Shown: positions 29,840 to 39,321 of the stretch, piece after piece
Layout: each line of letters starts with the position of its first letter
Numbering within the stretch: the stretch's first letter is position 1
Assembly: GCA_012862575.1 (NCBI GenBank)
Contig: BLSF01000053.1
Span: 1 to 64,000 of the forward strand
Reading direction: 5' to 3'
Length of the DNA: 64,000 nucleotides
DNA from: Parietichytrium sp. I65-24A
Lineage: Eukaryota; Sar; Bigyra; Thraustochytrida; Thraustochytriidae
The notes under the pieces: model-generated
The model's input: the letters and a program-made list of their open reading frames with translations, nothing else
Database searches by the model: none
Told to the model about the DNA's origin: nothing
Translations under genes and position numbers: made by a program

Positions 29840-31055
29840 TTACCTCGGCGTCTCCGTGTCCAAGAGCTCCGTTTGGGCTTCCGCCGCCCTGCTTTCTCCA
29901 CTCGCCACCTGCGGCTCAGCAGCAATTTGCTCCCTAAGCTTGTTGTTTTCTTTAGCTTCTGGTGTAGGTGTTGAACAGAGCTCCACTGTGTGAACGACTA
30001 AAACCCGGTCCGCAGCGTGGGGCGAGAACCTAATTTTGAAGTTGTCGAAATCGAGCACAAAGTTGTCCCTGAACAGATGCTCCTTGAGTACAGGGGATTC
30101 CTATCTTCTCCAGGGCGTCGCTGTTGGCGGCGTCGCTTTCTTCTGCGTCCGCCTTGGGGCTGTTTGCAGCGTCGTTGCATTCCACAGAGTCCTCGGCATC
30201 CACATTGGCTGCACTGTAGACTCCACGCCCGTGAATCACCCCTCGGGGATCGAGGGACACAATTTGCTCCACCGCTTGGCACAGCTCGTCCACTTCATCC
30301 CGGGCGAACCACTTGGACTTGCCCCCACGAGCGAAATTTTCCAAGTTGGCTCTGGCCTCGTCGGTGAACTGGACCACCGCGAGCTCAAATTTCTCGTTCT
30401 GCACCCACTCTGCCATTTGTGGATCAAGTGGTGTGTCGACATGCGGGACATAGGGCTTGATGTCCAACACCGGCGTGCCGTCGATGAGATCCACGCCTCG
30501 AAAGTGAACGATGCCTTTGTTCACATCCACTTTGTCCAGCTTGATGAGCGACAGCCCCACCGGGTTGGGTCTGTGCGGCGTCCTAGTTGCAAAGAGCCCC
30601 ACCCTGATGCCCCCGCCCTGAGGTGGCTTTACGAACGACGGGAAGATCTTCTTCTGCTTGGGCTTGTCCGCGCTCGTGACGAGTTTATGCATGTTGGTGT
30701 TTTCATGAAACACGAACAGGACCCACGCGTGGCTAAAGTCCCCGAGGCCTTGGAGCGACTGATTCCCCACCACCGACCTATCCAACCTAACGCGGCCCCT
30801 GCTCAGCGTGGCCAGCGATCCCTGTCTCGGGGTTCCAAACCGCGTCGGGAAGCAGCTTTCCATCTTGCCGATCGGCTTGAGCGCGCCAAGTCCTGCAGTT
30901 TCCGCAACGAACTCCTCCCGTAGCCGTTTCTCGGCGTTGGTTCTCCCGGCCGTTTCGAACTGCAGCCTCTCTCGCAGCCTTTTGTTCTCGGCCTCGAGGG
31001 CCGCCAGTCTAGCTTCCATTGTGCCAATGGCCTTGCGCAGCATAGACAGCAACAA
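29840..31055 (-). CDS. TRMO: tRNA (adenine37-N6)-methyltransferase, TrmO/TRMO family; apparent one-base frameshift
   Basis: The N-terminus (residues 1-50) is a coiled coil (MEARLAALEAENKRLRERL). The TrmO barrel follows: PIGKMESCFPTRFGTPRQG, FSHAWVLFVFHENTN, TRTPHRPNPVGLSLIKLDKV and DGTPVLDIKPYVPHVD, all close to metazoan TRMO. An acidic linker leads to a C4 run (minus strand, 30093-30096). The frame as given then ends at 30030 with an unlike tail. With one base fewer in that run the frame continues as PVLKEHLFRDNFVLDFDNFK to a stop at 29840, giving 404 aa with a normal C-terminus. This is either a sequencing/assembly error or a recent frameshift. The enzyme methylates t6A37 of tRNAs using SAM. 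The start could also be the Met at 31019. Confidence 0.88.
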
Positions 31056-31968
31056 CTACACTATCACAGCAACAACAACAGCAACAACTCCAACTACAAC
31101 AACAGCAACAATAACAATGCGGACAGAACCAGGCACCCCCGGGCCACGCCGATAGAACCGAGGAACCAGCGAGCGGGACCTGCGAGATGGAACCGAAATC
31201 CACTTGCTGAGGCTGCACCAAGACGCGCGACGCAAACTACGCAAACGCAAGGAAGCCTTTTGATAGTCAGAGAGAGGGATTGAGACAGTGAGCGGCCGGC
31301 CCTCTTCTGTTATCTGTTTTGAGTGGCGATTTCAGAAGCTCTCTGTCTATCTAACTCTTTCTCTTCTTCTCTCTATCGCAGTTCGTGTTCGCACTCCTCA
31401 CGTCGTTCTTCACTTTTCACTTTTCACTTTCACTTTCACTTCTCTTTCTTCTTTCACTCACCACTCATTCATTGCATCCACTGCCAACTCCTACCCTCAC
31501 GGTGACCCCGTGGGCTGCGGACAAAGCCGGCATTTTGCAGGTCTTCAAGGATGCTACTGTACGCCCAGCCGCGATGGTAGTGACGCGTTAAGCCTTCACT
31601 AGCGACATCGGTAGGAGTGCTGAAGGAAGGATCTGGAGTGTATTCGAGGATACTTGGTGCATACTTTGCTTAGTGAGTCCTCACGGTCCCACAGTGCGCG
31701 GCGAAGTTGGAGAACCTAACTCGGAGAACTTGGAGAACTTGAACGACTCGGACAACTTGGAACCCCGGCGTTGGCATTGGGTGAGAAGCACGTTTGCATC
31801 AACGAACGAGAGCGAGACGTAAAGATTTGCTGGGGGCTTGTCAGGTTCAGGTTCAGGTTCAGGCTCAAAATTAGAATCAGAATCAAGTTGGAATCAGAAT
31901 TACAATCAGAATCAGAGTCAGGTTGGGAGGCAGATTTAGGTGGGAATAGCAAAGCGCACTCGGCGGAT
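31056..31968. other. Divergent intergenic region TRMO / reductase
   Basis: A CAA/CAG-rich tract lies at 31046-31114. A CT/TTCAC-rich stretch lies at 31362-31465. A degenerate hexanucleotide array (GGTTCA then AATCAG units) covers about 31846-31925, right before the reductase start codon. The array is open in frame but low-complexity (RFRFRFR, SESES), so I treat it as 5' sequence. Confidence 0.6.
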
Positions 31969-33042
31969 ATGGGTCCATGGCAGGTGCGTTTGAGCAGCAG
32001 GCCCGGGCTCAACGAGCATGTGACGGCGACATGCATGGAGTCTGTGAACGTGGAGAGCGGGACCGAGGCTCTGGAAGAGCCCGGGCTGCTGCGCCTGCAG
32101 CTTCTGTGCGTGAGCGTGGACCCGTACATGCGATGCAGGTTCAACGAGTCCACCGGCGCAGAGTACTTGACGCCTTTTCAGATCGGAGAGCCCATCGCCT
32201 CGGGCGGGGTCGCCAAAGTGCTCGAATCCTCTGCCGCGGAGTTCGAGGTCGGGCAGCACGTTGTGTCGCAGATGTTCATGCCATGGCAGGAGGTGCAAGT
32301 GCTGGCCGTCAAATCACTGCCGGACCTCGCAGTCGTGCCGGCTGGACTGGACCCGATGCTAGCATCCGGGCCCCTCGGGATGCCGGGACTTAGCGCGTAC
32401 CACGGGGTTCGGCAATGCAAGCCCGTAGCAGGCGAGCTGGCCGTGCTTAGCAGCTGTGCTGGCGCCGTCGGTTCGATGGCAGGTCAGCTTTTGAAGCTCC
32501 AGGGCGTTAGAGTGGTGGGCATCTGCGGCTCAAAGGAGAAAGGGGACTGGGCCAAAGGCATTCAAGCTTGCGACGTAGCCCTGTGCTACAAGGACGCCGA
32601 TTTCGCAGCTCAGCTCGCGAATGAATGCAAAGGGATGGTCAATTTGTATTTTGACAACGTAGGCGGGGAAATTTCGGAACAGGTGATCGAGCAACTATGC
32701 CCAAACGGAAGAATTGTAGTCTGTGGACAAATATCTTCTTACAATCAAGACACAACTAGGGATGATTACGTCTACCCTGACCCATTGTCGGAGCAAGCCC
32801 AAGCAACCATGCAAAGGCTCAATGCGACGCGAGAGAGGTTTTTCGTGGGCTGGTACACTGCGGAGAATGGCGCAGCGCTTCAAGACCTGCAAAAACTAAT
32901 CTCTGAAGAGAAGCTGAAAGCTCCAGTGCAGTGGGTCGACGGTCTCGAGAATGCTGGTCAAGCATTCGTCGACATGATGGATGGTAAATACATGGGGAAA
33001 GTGTTGGTGAGGTGTCAATCGCAGCAGGCCGATGGGAGGTAG
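31969..33042 (+). CDS. Medium-chain NADPH-dependent reductase, prostaglandin reductase 2-like
   Basis: 357 aa from the ATG at 31969 (MGPWQVRLSSRPG). The frame is open back to 31771, but the extra 66 residues are encoded by a tandem repeat and are unlikely to be translated. Family landmarks: LCVSVDPYMRCRFNESTG, GPLGMPGLSAYHGV, the nucleotide-binding SSCAGAVGSMAGQLLKL followed by RVVGICGSKEK, VNLYFDNVGGEISEQV, GQISSYNQD and INGLEN-like VDGLENAGQAFVDMM. These match the PTGR2/alkenal double-bond reductase group, which reduces C=C bonds of 15-keto-prostaglandins or other enones. No zinc sites are present, as expected for this subgroup. Substrate here is unknown. Confidence 0.9.
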   Translation: MGPWQVRLSSRPGLNEHVTATCMESVNVESGTEALEEPGLLRLQLLCVSVDPYMRCRFNESTGAEYLTPFQIGEPIASGGVAKVLESSAAEFEVGQHVVSQMFMPWQEVQVLAVKSLPDLAVVPAGLDPMLASGPLGMPGLSAYHGVRQCKPVAGELAVLSSCAGAVGSMAGQLLKLQGVRVVGICGSKEKGDWAKGIQACDVALCYKDADFAAQLANECKGMVNLYFDNVGGEISEQVIEQLCPNGRIVVCGQISSYNQDTTRDDYVYPDPLSEQAQATMQRLNATRERFFVGWYTAENGAALQDLQKLISEEKLKAPVQWVDGLENAGQAFVDMMDGKYMGKVLVRCQSQQADGR

Positions 33043-33817
33043 CAGGTGGTAATTGAGTGAGATGAAGAAAAAAAAAGGTTTTCCCTCAGTCCCAACAAGA
33101 CAAACATGCATGCCCATGTGCTTTTGACACTGCATAAAAATCACAGCCAACCTCTCGAACGCCACAAAGAGAAGCACAGGAGCTCCCTTCGTGGATCAAA
33201 TAACTATCAACAAAATTGCAGAGAGAAGAGCCTCTTGGGAGCTTCCGCAAGCAAAGCATTGCAGTCAAAAGAAGAATGCCAACCAGCGATCTGCAGAAAC
33301 TCAGCGCACATAGAGAAACAAAACTAGAGCCTCCATTGCGCTTGTACAAGTGCGCATTGCTCTCGATCTATCTATCTATCAATGAATCAATCCATTCTCC
33401 TTTAGAGAATATCGCTGATATCCACCTTTCCACTTCTGGTCATGCGCCTCTTCTTGTGCTTTTCGCCAGGTGCGTACTCCACCTTCATGAACGATTTTCC
33501 GGTCTTGACTTGGTAGGAAGCCTTTCTCTTTTTTGGTCTGTATCAAGCAAATGCACGTTTTCAGTCAGATTCCTTGTTCAAGAATTCCTATACCAGGCAC
33601 GCCATCCATCCATCCCACCTTGCTTCCTCTTTCCTTTCCCATCAGCATTGAAAATTACGTTTCACTATGATTCAAACGAAAGATGGTGTATTTTTCTATT
33701 CTCTTCACCTGGGACGAAGGAAAAAACGAAGACTTTTTTCGCGCAAACACGCGGCCGGCAACCACTCCACACACTTCACTCTCCCTCTCTGAGCCTATCA
33801 GCAATTGCTGAACTAAC
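33043..33817. other. Convergent intergenic gap
   Basis: Contains (TCTA)n-like ATCTATCTATC near 33368 and short direct words. No gene recognised. Confidence 0.4.
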
Positions 33818-34951
33818 TTACTGCTTCGGTCCGGTGGATGCTATGAGCATCAGGTTGCGCTGGTGCATACTGTCCCTGCGATCATCGAGCAAGTTCCCGT
33901 GAGGCCTCATCAAGCGCATACTGCCAGCGAGCTCATCCGGGAGGGCCACTCTTACGACTGGATTTCCCTCCAAGACATTCCCTTTCACATCGCGAATCTC
34001 CGGCTCCTGTGTGAGCTCGAGCTCCGCCCTCTCTTTCCTCTTGCTCAGCCGTTGTGCCGCCTTCGCCTCGCCATCTTCGAGCTGCTCGCCAAACTCGTCG
34101 ATGTGGTTAAGCCTCTCCTTGATCCTCTTCTCCCTCTCCTTGAGCCTTTTCTCGGCCTCCAGCATCCGCAGCCTCTTCTGCTTGTTCCTCTCCGTGCGCG
34201 TGTACCTCTCACCGGGGAGCTTGATCTTCTTCTGCTGCCGCTTGCTCAGCACCGGCGCGTCCTCCTCCGCCTTGGTCTCCTCCTCCTCGTCATCATCACC
34301 TTCCTCCTCGTCGGAGGAGCTCGCCTCAGCATCAGGGTCGGTTTTGGGAAGGCCGCGCGCAAGCTCTGCCCTCGCGTCGAACCTCTTGCGGAACTCTTTG
34401 TCGTCCAAGTCCGTGATGCGCTTGACCTCGGCCTGCAGCTCGGCCTTGTACGCCTCCAGCTCGGGGTTGTACGAGGCGGCCTCGGACGGCAGCTTGACGC
34501 TCGGCAGCGTGCGGTTGGTGGCGGGTCTGCGGCGCACGTCCTTCTCGCGCTTGGTCTTCCGCGGCTTCTGGAACTGCACCCACGCCTCGTCGCCCCCTCG
34601 CGCGCCGGGCTCGCCGGGTTCCGCCCACAGGTCGGCGGGTTCTCCGGCGGGTTCCGGGTTCTTGCCGGCGCCCGCCCGCTTCGCCAGCGCCGCCGCCTTC
34701 TTAGCGGCCAGCTTAGACTCCGCCGTAGACGCCAGCGCCGCCGCGTTCTCGCGCTCGAACGCCTCGCGCTCCTCCGCCTCGCGGCGCTTCTGCCGCGCGC
34801 GTTCCCGGAACCCGCCGGCGCCAGTGGCCTCGGCCGCCGACGTGTCCGTGAAGAACAGATCCTCGTTCGCCCGGCCCGCGGGACCCCCCAGCGCCGCGCG
34901 CAGGGCGTCGTCCAGCGCCTTGCCGCTGTTCTTGGACTTGTGCCGCCCCAT
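33818..34951 (-). CDS. NOP53: Ribosome biogenesis protein NOP53 (GLTSCR2/PICT1 family)
   Basis: Single exon, 377 aa, highly charged. N-terminus MGRHKSKNSGKALDDALRAA, then the conserved patch DLFFTDT. The middle (about 150-175) reads LPSVKLPSEAASYNPELEAY, matching the family's nucleolar segment that precedes the acidic stretch (SSSDEEEGDDDEEEE). A basic coiled coil follows. The end has the family signature VALPDELAGSMRLMRPHGNLLDDR then RNLMLIAS. NOP53 works in late 60S assembly and recruits the Mtr4-exosome for ITS2 processing through an N-terminal AIM-type motif; the segment around LPSVKLPSE is where I would look, but the exact motif is not clear. The sense strand has a GA tract just upstream (35040-35100 on plus is CT). 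Confidence 0.88.
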   Translation of the reverse strand: MGRHKSKNSGKALDDALRAALGGPAGRANEDLFFTDTSAAEATGAGGFRERARQKRREAEEREAFERENAAALASTAESKLAAKKAAALAKRAGAGKNPEPAGEPADLWAEPGEPGARGGDEAWVQFQKPRKTKREKDVRRRPATNRTLPSVKLPSEAASYNPELEAYKAELQAEVKRITDLDDKEFRKRFDARAELARGLPKTDPDAEASSSDEEEGDDDEEEETKAEEDAPVLSKRQQKKIKLPGERYTRTERNKQKRLRMLEAEKRLKEREKRIKERLNHIDEFGEQLEDGEAKAAQRLSKRKERAELELTQEPEIRDVKGNVLEGNPVVRVALPDELAGSMRLMRPHGNLLDDRRDSMHQRNLMLIASTGPKQ

Positions 34952-37453
34952 GCTGCTCGCAGTCCTCTCCCGGGGCCACTCCCTGCACTCCCTGCACGCC
35001 CTGCGTTTGGGGTCTGCTGATGCCTCGCTCCCGCGCTCTGTCGCTCTCTCTCTCTATCCCGCGAGCTCTCTTCTGTTCTGTTCTGTTCTCTTCCTCTCCT
35101 TTCTCTTCTTCAAAGTTTGCTTTGCTTTTCTTTGGTTTGGTTGTTTGGTTGGTGTGGAGATGTGTGGAGAGAGTGCAGAGAGAGAGAGTGGTTGGTTGCG
35201 GCGAGGCACTACGCTTTCGGATAGACAAGCGCTATGTTATAAGGGTTCACTATCATGGCGGTAGTGCTGACGGGCTACTCAGTGGCTACTATAGTGGGTG
35301 AGGATGGAGTGATATGCTGAATTAGTGGATACAGTGGTAGAGGTGGTAGGCGTGGCGGTAGTTGGGGGGTGGTGTACTCTGTGCTCAGTACTCAGTAGGC
35401 GTGGCAACGTTTTGCACGGATGAAAAAGGAAACAAGTGGAGATGATGATCTTTCTCGATCGCTCTAGCTTATTTTTTCGCTTCTTCGCGGACAGGCCAAA
35501 GAATGGCAAATAACAAAGGAGGAAGGACGGAGGACGAAGCGCAGGCGTGAATGGGTGTGATCGAATGCAGCGTTAATGATACCGGTATTGCTCATAGTTG
35601 TGCATGGATGGTCATTCATGGACGATGAAGGGCGCCTCAATGGACAAATAAACCTTGTCGCTTCTCGCCAAACAGGCGAAACAAGGAGAATGCAGGTGAT
35701 TGAATGAGTAACTGTGTTCAATTCAACGTTCACCAACGATGAATGTTCATGATGAATAGATGAATAGTCTGCTCGCCGGAGTTTACTTTTGAGCTGACCT
35801 TTTCGTAGAAAAGTCCGCCCGAATCCCTTGGAACTTCACATTTCTTGCAAAAGCCTACCTGCCAACTCCGCACGAGCGCTCGATAAGAGACTTGCGGAGA
35901 AGCCTCGAAACAGATTCAAAGAAGAGCGGGGCACGCTCACAGTAGTGCATGAGCAAGCGCTTCCGATGCTTGAAAGGACCGAAACGAGGCTCGCGTCTGC
36001 AGCTGCGAGAACCTCTCCAAGTGAAAAGCCCATACGCGGAATCTGCATCCGGAGAAGACGCCGGCGAAGGCTCGAAAGATTAAGATCGCCAAGAGCCCTC
36101 CTGTCTCCTGTATTCTAAAGACCCCTGAAAATGTACACAGCACGGGTCCATCGCCATAACTTGTTCAAGCAGTCGAAAGGCAGAGTTCCCGCTTCCAGCC
36201 TCGTGACGCATTCTACTTGAAGCGTCGCTTTCCAAGCGATGGACCAGTCAGTCATCTTCCGCATCGCGATCAAAACATAACTTACCGTCATGTCATCACA
36301 CCAAAGGAACTGACCCGAAAACCAAACCGTATGAATTATAGTTCATCCTATTAGAGCGTTAGCGCCACAGATCGGCATTTTGGTTCCTGAAAGCTGCAGC
36401 ATTAATGCTTGATAACACTACCCTACACCACCAGCTCGTACGCTCTGCATAGTCACTCCTACCGCTCCCGACGAACAGGGTGGAACAGAGCACTCTTAGC
36501 CGGTCCCTAACCATTAGAACCTGTCTAACCACGCTACCCTCGCTCAGGGCGCCTAGGCAGACACTAATCTCACTAGGCCGTGATCCGCAACTGCGGAACG
36601 CTTTGACAACCCACGCGCGCGTCCTCTCCCAGCTAACCCAGCTATCAGCAATCCCAGCTAAGCTATCCCCCGCTGCACGCACCTCCGCGCGGACCGCTGC
36701 GGAACATTCGTCTGTTCGCCGGGGACTCCCTCACTCTCTCCGTCCCTCTCCTTTTCTTTCTCTCTCACAGTCAGCGCCAATCTCACTGTCCCTCTCTCAT
36801 TCTCTCTCTGTCTCTCTCTCTCTGTGTGTGCGATCGGGCTCTTTCTGTCCCTCTCTCTCTCACACAGACACAGCACGCTGGGAGAGCAACTGACGTGCGG
36901 GTCAATCGGAACGACCGCTCTCAGAGTCTCTCTAGCTATCTGCGTAGCTGTGTTGGCAGTGTTGGCTGTGTTGGCAGTCTCGTCAACGGAAGCTACGCTC
37001 GCACTGGACACTGGACACTGGACACGGTGACATTGGTGACATCGCCGATCATCGTCGATCTTCGTCGATCTTCGTCGATCATCGCTGGCCGCGTTGCTGG
37101 GTGCAAGTCCTCGCTTTCGTCGGCCGCTGCCTAACTGCCTGCCTATTTGCCTGCCTGACTGACAGACTGACTGACTGACTGCGCGCATGCATGTATGGGC
37201 TCCGTGCATATCTGCGAACCTGTATGTCTGTGCACCTGGAGATACATAGCTCGCTGTGATCTCTGCGATCTGTGAATTGGAGTCCGGACTTGGACTTGCG
37301 AGGCCGTGGGGTTGTTGGATCTTTGAGGCGATCGGTTCTGGCTGTGCGGATCCGGCAAGTTTTGGGGGATTTGGCAAACCAAGGTCAGGCGGGCTGGATT
37401 CTGGACAAATAGCGTGGGTTGCTTTGTCGGTGTGACAATCTACAAGCGGAAAG
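34952..37453. other. Divergent intergenic region NOP53 / B56, 2.5 kb
   Basis: A CT-rich tract (35037-35105) lies next to NOP53 and a second at 36716-36870, the latter with CTCTCTGTCTCTCTCT. A short array of GATCATCGTCGATCTTCGTC units lies at 37048-37086 and (CTGA)n at 37157-37178. A frame at 35828-36118 is open on the plus strand but has an equally long antisense frame and no motif. No gene is called. Confidence 0.45.
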
Positions 37454-38905
37454 ATGGAGCTGGATCTGCGAGATGAAGGGCTGGGGGACTTCGAAGGTGG
37501 CGGCATGCGCAAGGCACACCATAGACGGCGGTCGTCCGTGGCCAGGGAATCCGTCACGGAGGAGATGGTTCAGCTCCCGCTGCTGCGGGATGTCCCCATG
37601 CAGGACCATGTGAAATTGTTCTGCCTTAAGCTGAACCTCTCGCAGACGAGGTTCAACTTTGACGACCCCACATCCAATCAAATGGGCAAAGACTTGAAGC
37701 GCAACACGCTGCTGGAGCTCATCGACTACGTCAACTCGGAGCGAGGGCAGAAGATCTTCACGGCCACGGGGGTCATGGAGGACTGCATCAAAATGATCTC
37801 CACCAACATCTTTCGCTGCCTCCCGCCTCAGCTGCCGGGCTACGACGCAGAGGAGGACGAGCCTGTACTGGAGCCTTCCTGGCCCCACCTGCAGGTGGTG
37901 TACGAGTTTCTGCTACGGTTCGTCGTCAGCAAGGAAGTGGCCGCTAAGGTCGCCAAGCGAAAGGATGTAATCGACCAAACCTTCTGCTTGAAGCTGGTAC
38001 AGATATTTGACAGCGAGGACGTGCGAGAGAGGGAGTACTTGAAAACCATCCTGCATCGAGTGTACGGTAAATTCATGTCGCACCGCAGCTTCATAAGAAG
38101 GCAGATCAGTTACACGTTCCAGCGCTTCGCCTTCGACACTCTTCGCCACAACGGCATCAGCGAACTCCTGGAGATTTTGGGAAGTATCATTAACGGATTC
38201 GCTCTGCCACTCAAACCGGAGCACATCCGCTTCCTCCTCACGTCACTGCTCCCGCTTCACAAAGCCCCTAGCGTTTCTACATACCACCACCAGCTCTCCT
38301 ATTGCATTATACAATACATTGAGAAGGACTCCTCAACAGTCGTTCCTATCGTCAAAGGCATCGCCAAGTACTGGCCGTGGTCGGAGTCAAGCAAGCAGGT
38401 CATGTTTCTCAATGAGCTGGAGGATATACTGGAGTCCACGCCAGGGGAGTTCACGAACCAAATCCTCCCTTACGTGCTAAAGATTGTGTCGCGATCAATC
38501 GCCAGCGAGCATTTTCAGGTCGTGGAGCGCACCCTTTACTTGTGGAACAACGAAGTTCTCGCGTCAAACTTTTTCGGTCCGCACTTTTCGCACGTAGTAT
38601 TTCCTCGACTTTACCGTTGTCTGCGCGAAAAGGAGAACCACTGGAACCCCACCGTTAAAAACCTCGCCGACGAAGTCGTCAGACTTTTCCAGCGCGTAAA
38701 TGGTCAATTGTGGGCCAAGCTTCTTGCCGAGGATCAACAGCAATCGGAGTTGCAACAAAACCAGCGCAAGCATCGCGAGTCTACCTGGCAACTCATAAAG
38801 TCCAGACACATCAGCGCTGTGGAGAATGGCGTGCCACTCATGATGCTCTCGTCATCGTTCGTGCAGCCGCCTAATGCGCCAATGAGCCAATTAAAACTTG
38901 AATAG
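37454..38905 (+). CDS. PP2A regulatory subunit B56 (B')
   Basis: Single exon, 483 aa. The HEAT-like helical body follows the B56 family: REYLKTILHRVYGKFMSHRS, IRRQISYTFQRFAFDT, HNGISELLEILGSIINGFAL, LPLHKAPSVSTYHHQLSYCI, VPIVKGIAKYWPWSESSKQV, FLNELEDILE and HFQVVERTLYLWNNE. The acidic loop and Arg/His positions that bind LxxIxE peptides lie within this conserved region (RRQISYTF). The N-terminal 50 residues are charged and unlike other B56 proteins, and the C-terminal tail is short. It targets PP2A to substrates in mitosis and signalling. Confidence 0.95.
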   Translation: MELDLRDEGLGDFEGGGMRKAHHRRRSSVARESVTEEMVQLPLLRDVPMQDHVKLFCLKLNLSQTRFNFDDPTSNQMGKDLKRNTLLELIDYVNSERGQKIFTATGVMEDCIKMISTNIFRCLPPQLPGYDAEEDEPVLEPSWPHLQVVYEFLLRFVVSKEVAAKVAKRKDVIDQTFCLKLVQIFDSEDVREREYLKTILHRVYGKFMSHRSFIRRQISYTFQRFAFDTLRHNGISELLEILGSIINGFALPLKPEHIRFLLTSLLPLHKAPSVSTYHHQLSYCIIQYIEKDSSTVVPIVKGIAKYWPWSESSKQVMFLNELEDILESTPGEFTNQILPYVLKIVSRSIASEHFQVVERTLYLWNNEVLASNFFGPHFSHVVFPRLYRCLREKENHWNPTVKNLADEVVRLFQRVNGQLWAKLLAEDQQQSELQQNQRKHRESTWQLIKSRHISAVENGVPLMMLSSSFVQPPNAPMSQLKLE

Positions 38906-39321
38906 ACCGGCTGCATCGGGATTCCTTTTGTTTTCTTTGCTCTTTTTTTCTTTTTAAAAAAGGTAAAATGAAATTGAAATGAAAAGAGGCAAATAATTAT
39001 TAGCAATACAATCCCACGGCACATGTGCAGTCTTTTTTAGTGACATGCCCCTCACCCTGCTGTTTGTGTTTTTCAAAACACACTCACCGATACAATTACG
39101 ATCCGCTCCCTACCCCTTGACTTGGGATTCTCAGAATTCTCAGAATGTGATTTTACTCTATCCCGGAAATCTCGTCCAAAGTGAAACGCGTTTCCTTGTA
39201 GATACTGGCACGATTTCGAATTTTGACAGTGAAAAGCAATACCGGTAATATACGTTAAAATTTAAACTTTAAGGATAGAACTTGTCGGAAAAAAGAAATG
39301 TAATGTAATGCAACGCCAACT
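38906..39321. other. Convergent intergenic gap
   Basis: Contains the words GATTCTCAGAATTCTCAGAA near 39126-39145, similar to clusters at 16668-16738 and 55085-55105. No gene. Confidence 0.5.

Noticed and set aside
31771-31968. 66-residue N-terminal extension of the reductase
   Set aside because: Encoded by a hexanucleotide array; the family start fits the ATG at 31969.
33863-35264. Two long plus-strand ORFs (385 and 417 aa) opposite NOP53
   Set aside because: Leu/Arg- and Ser-rich antisense shadows of a charged protein gene.
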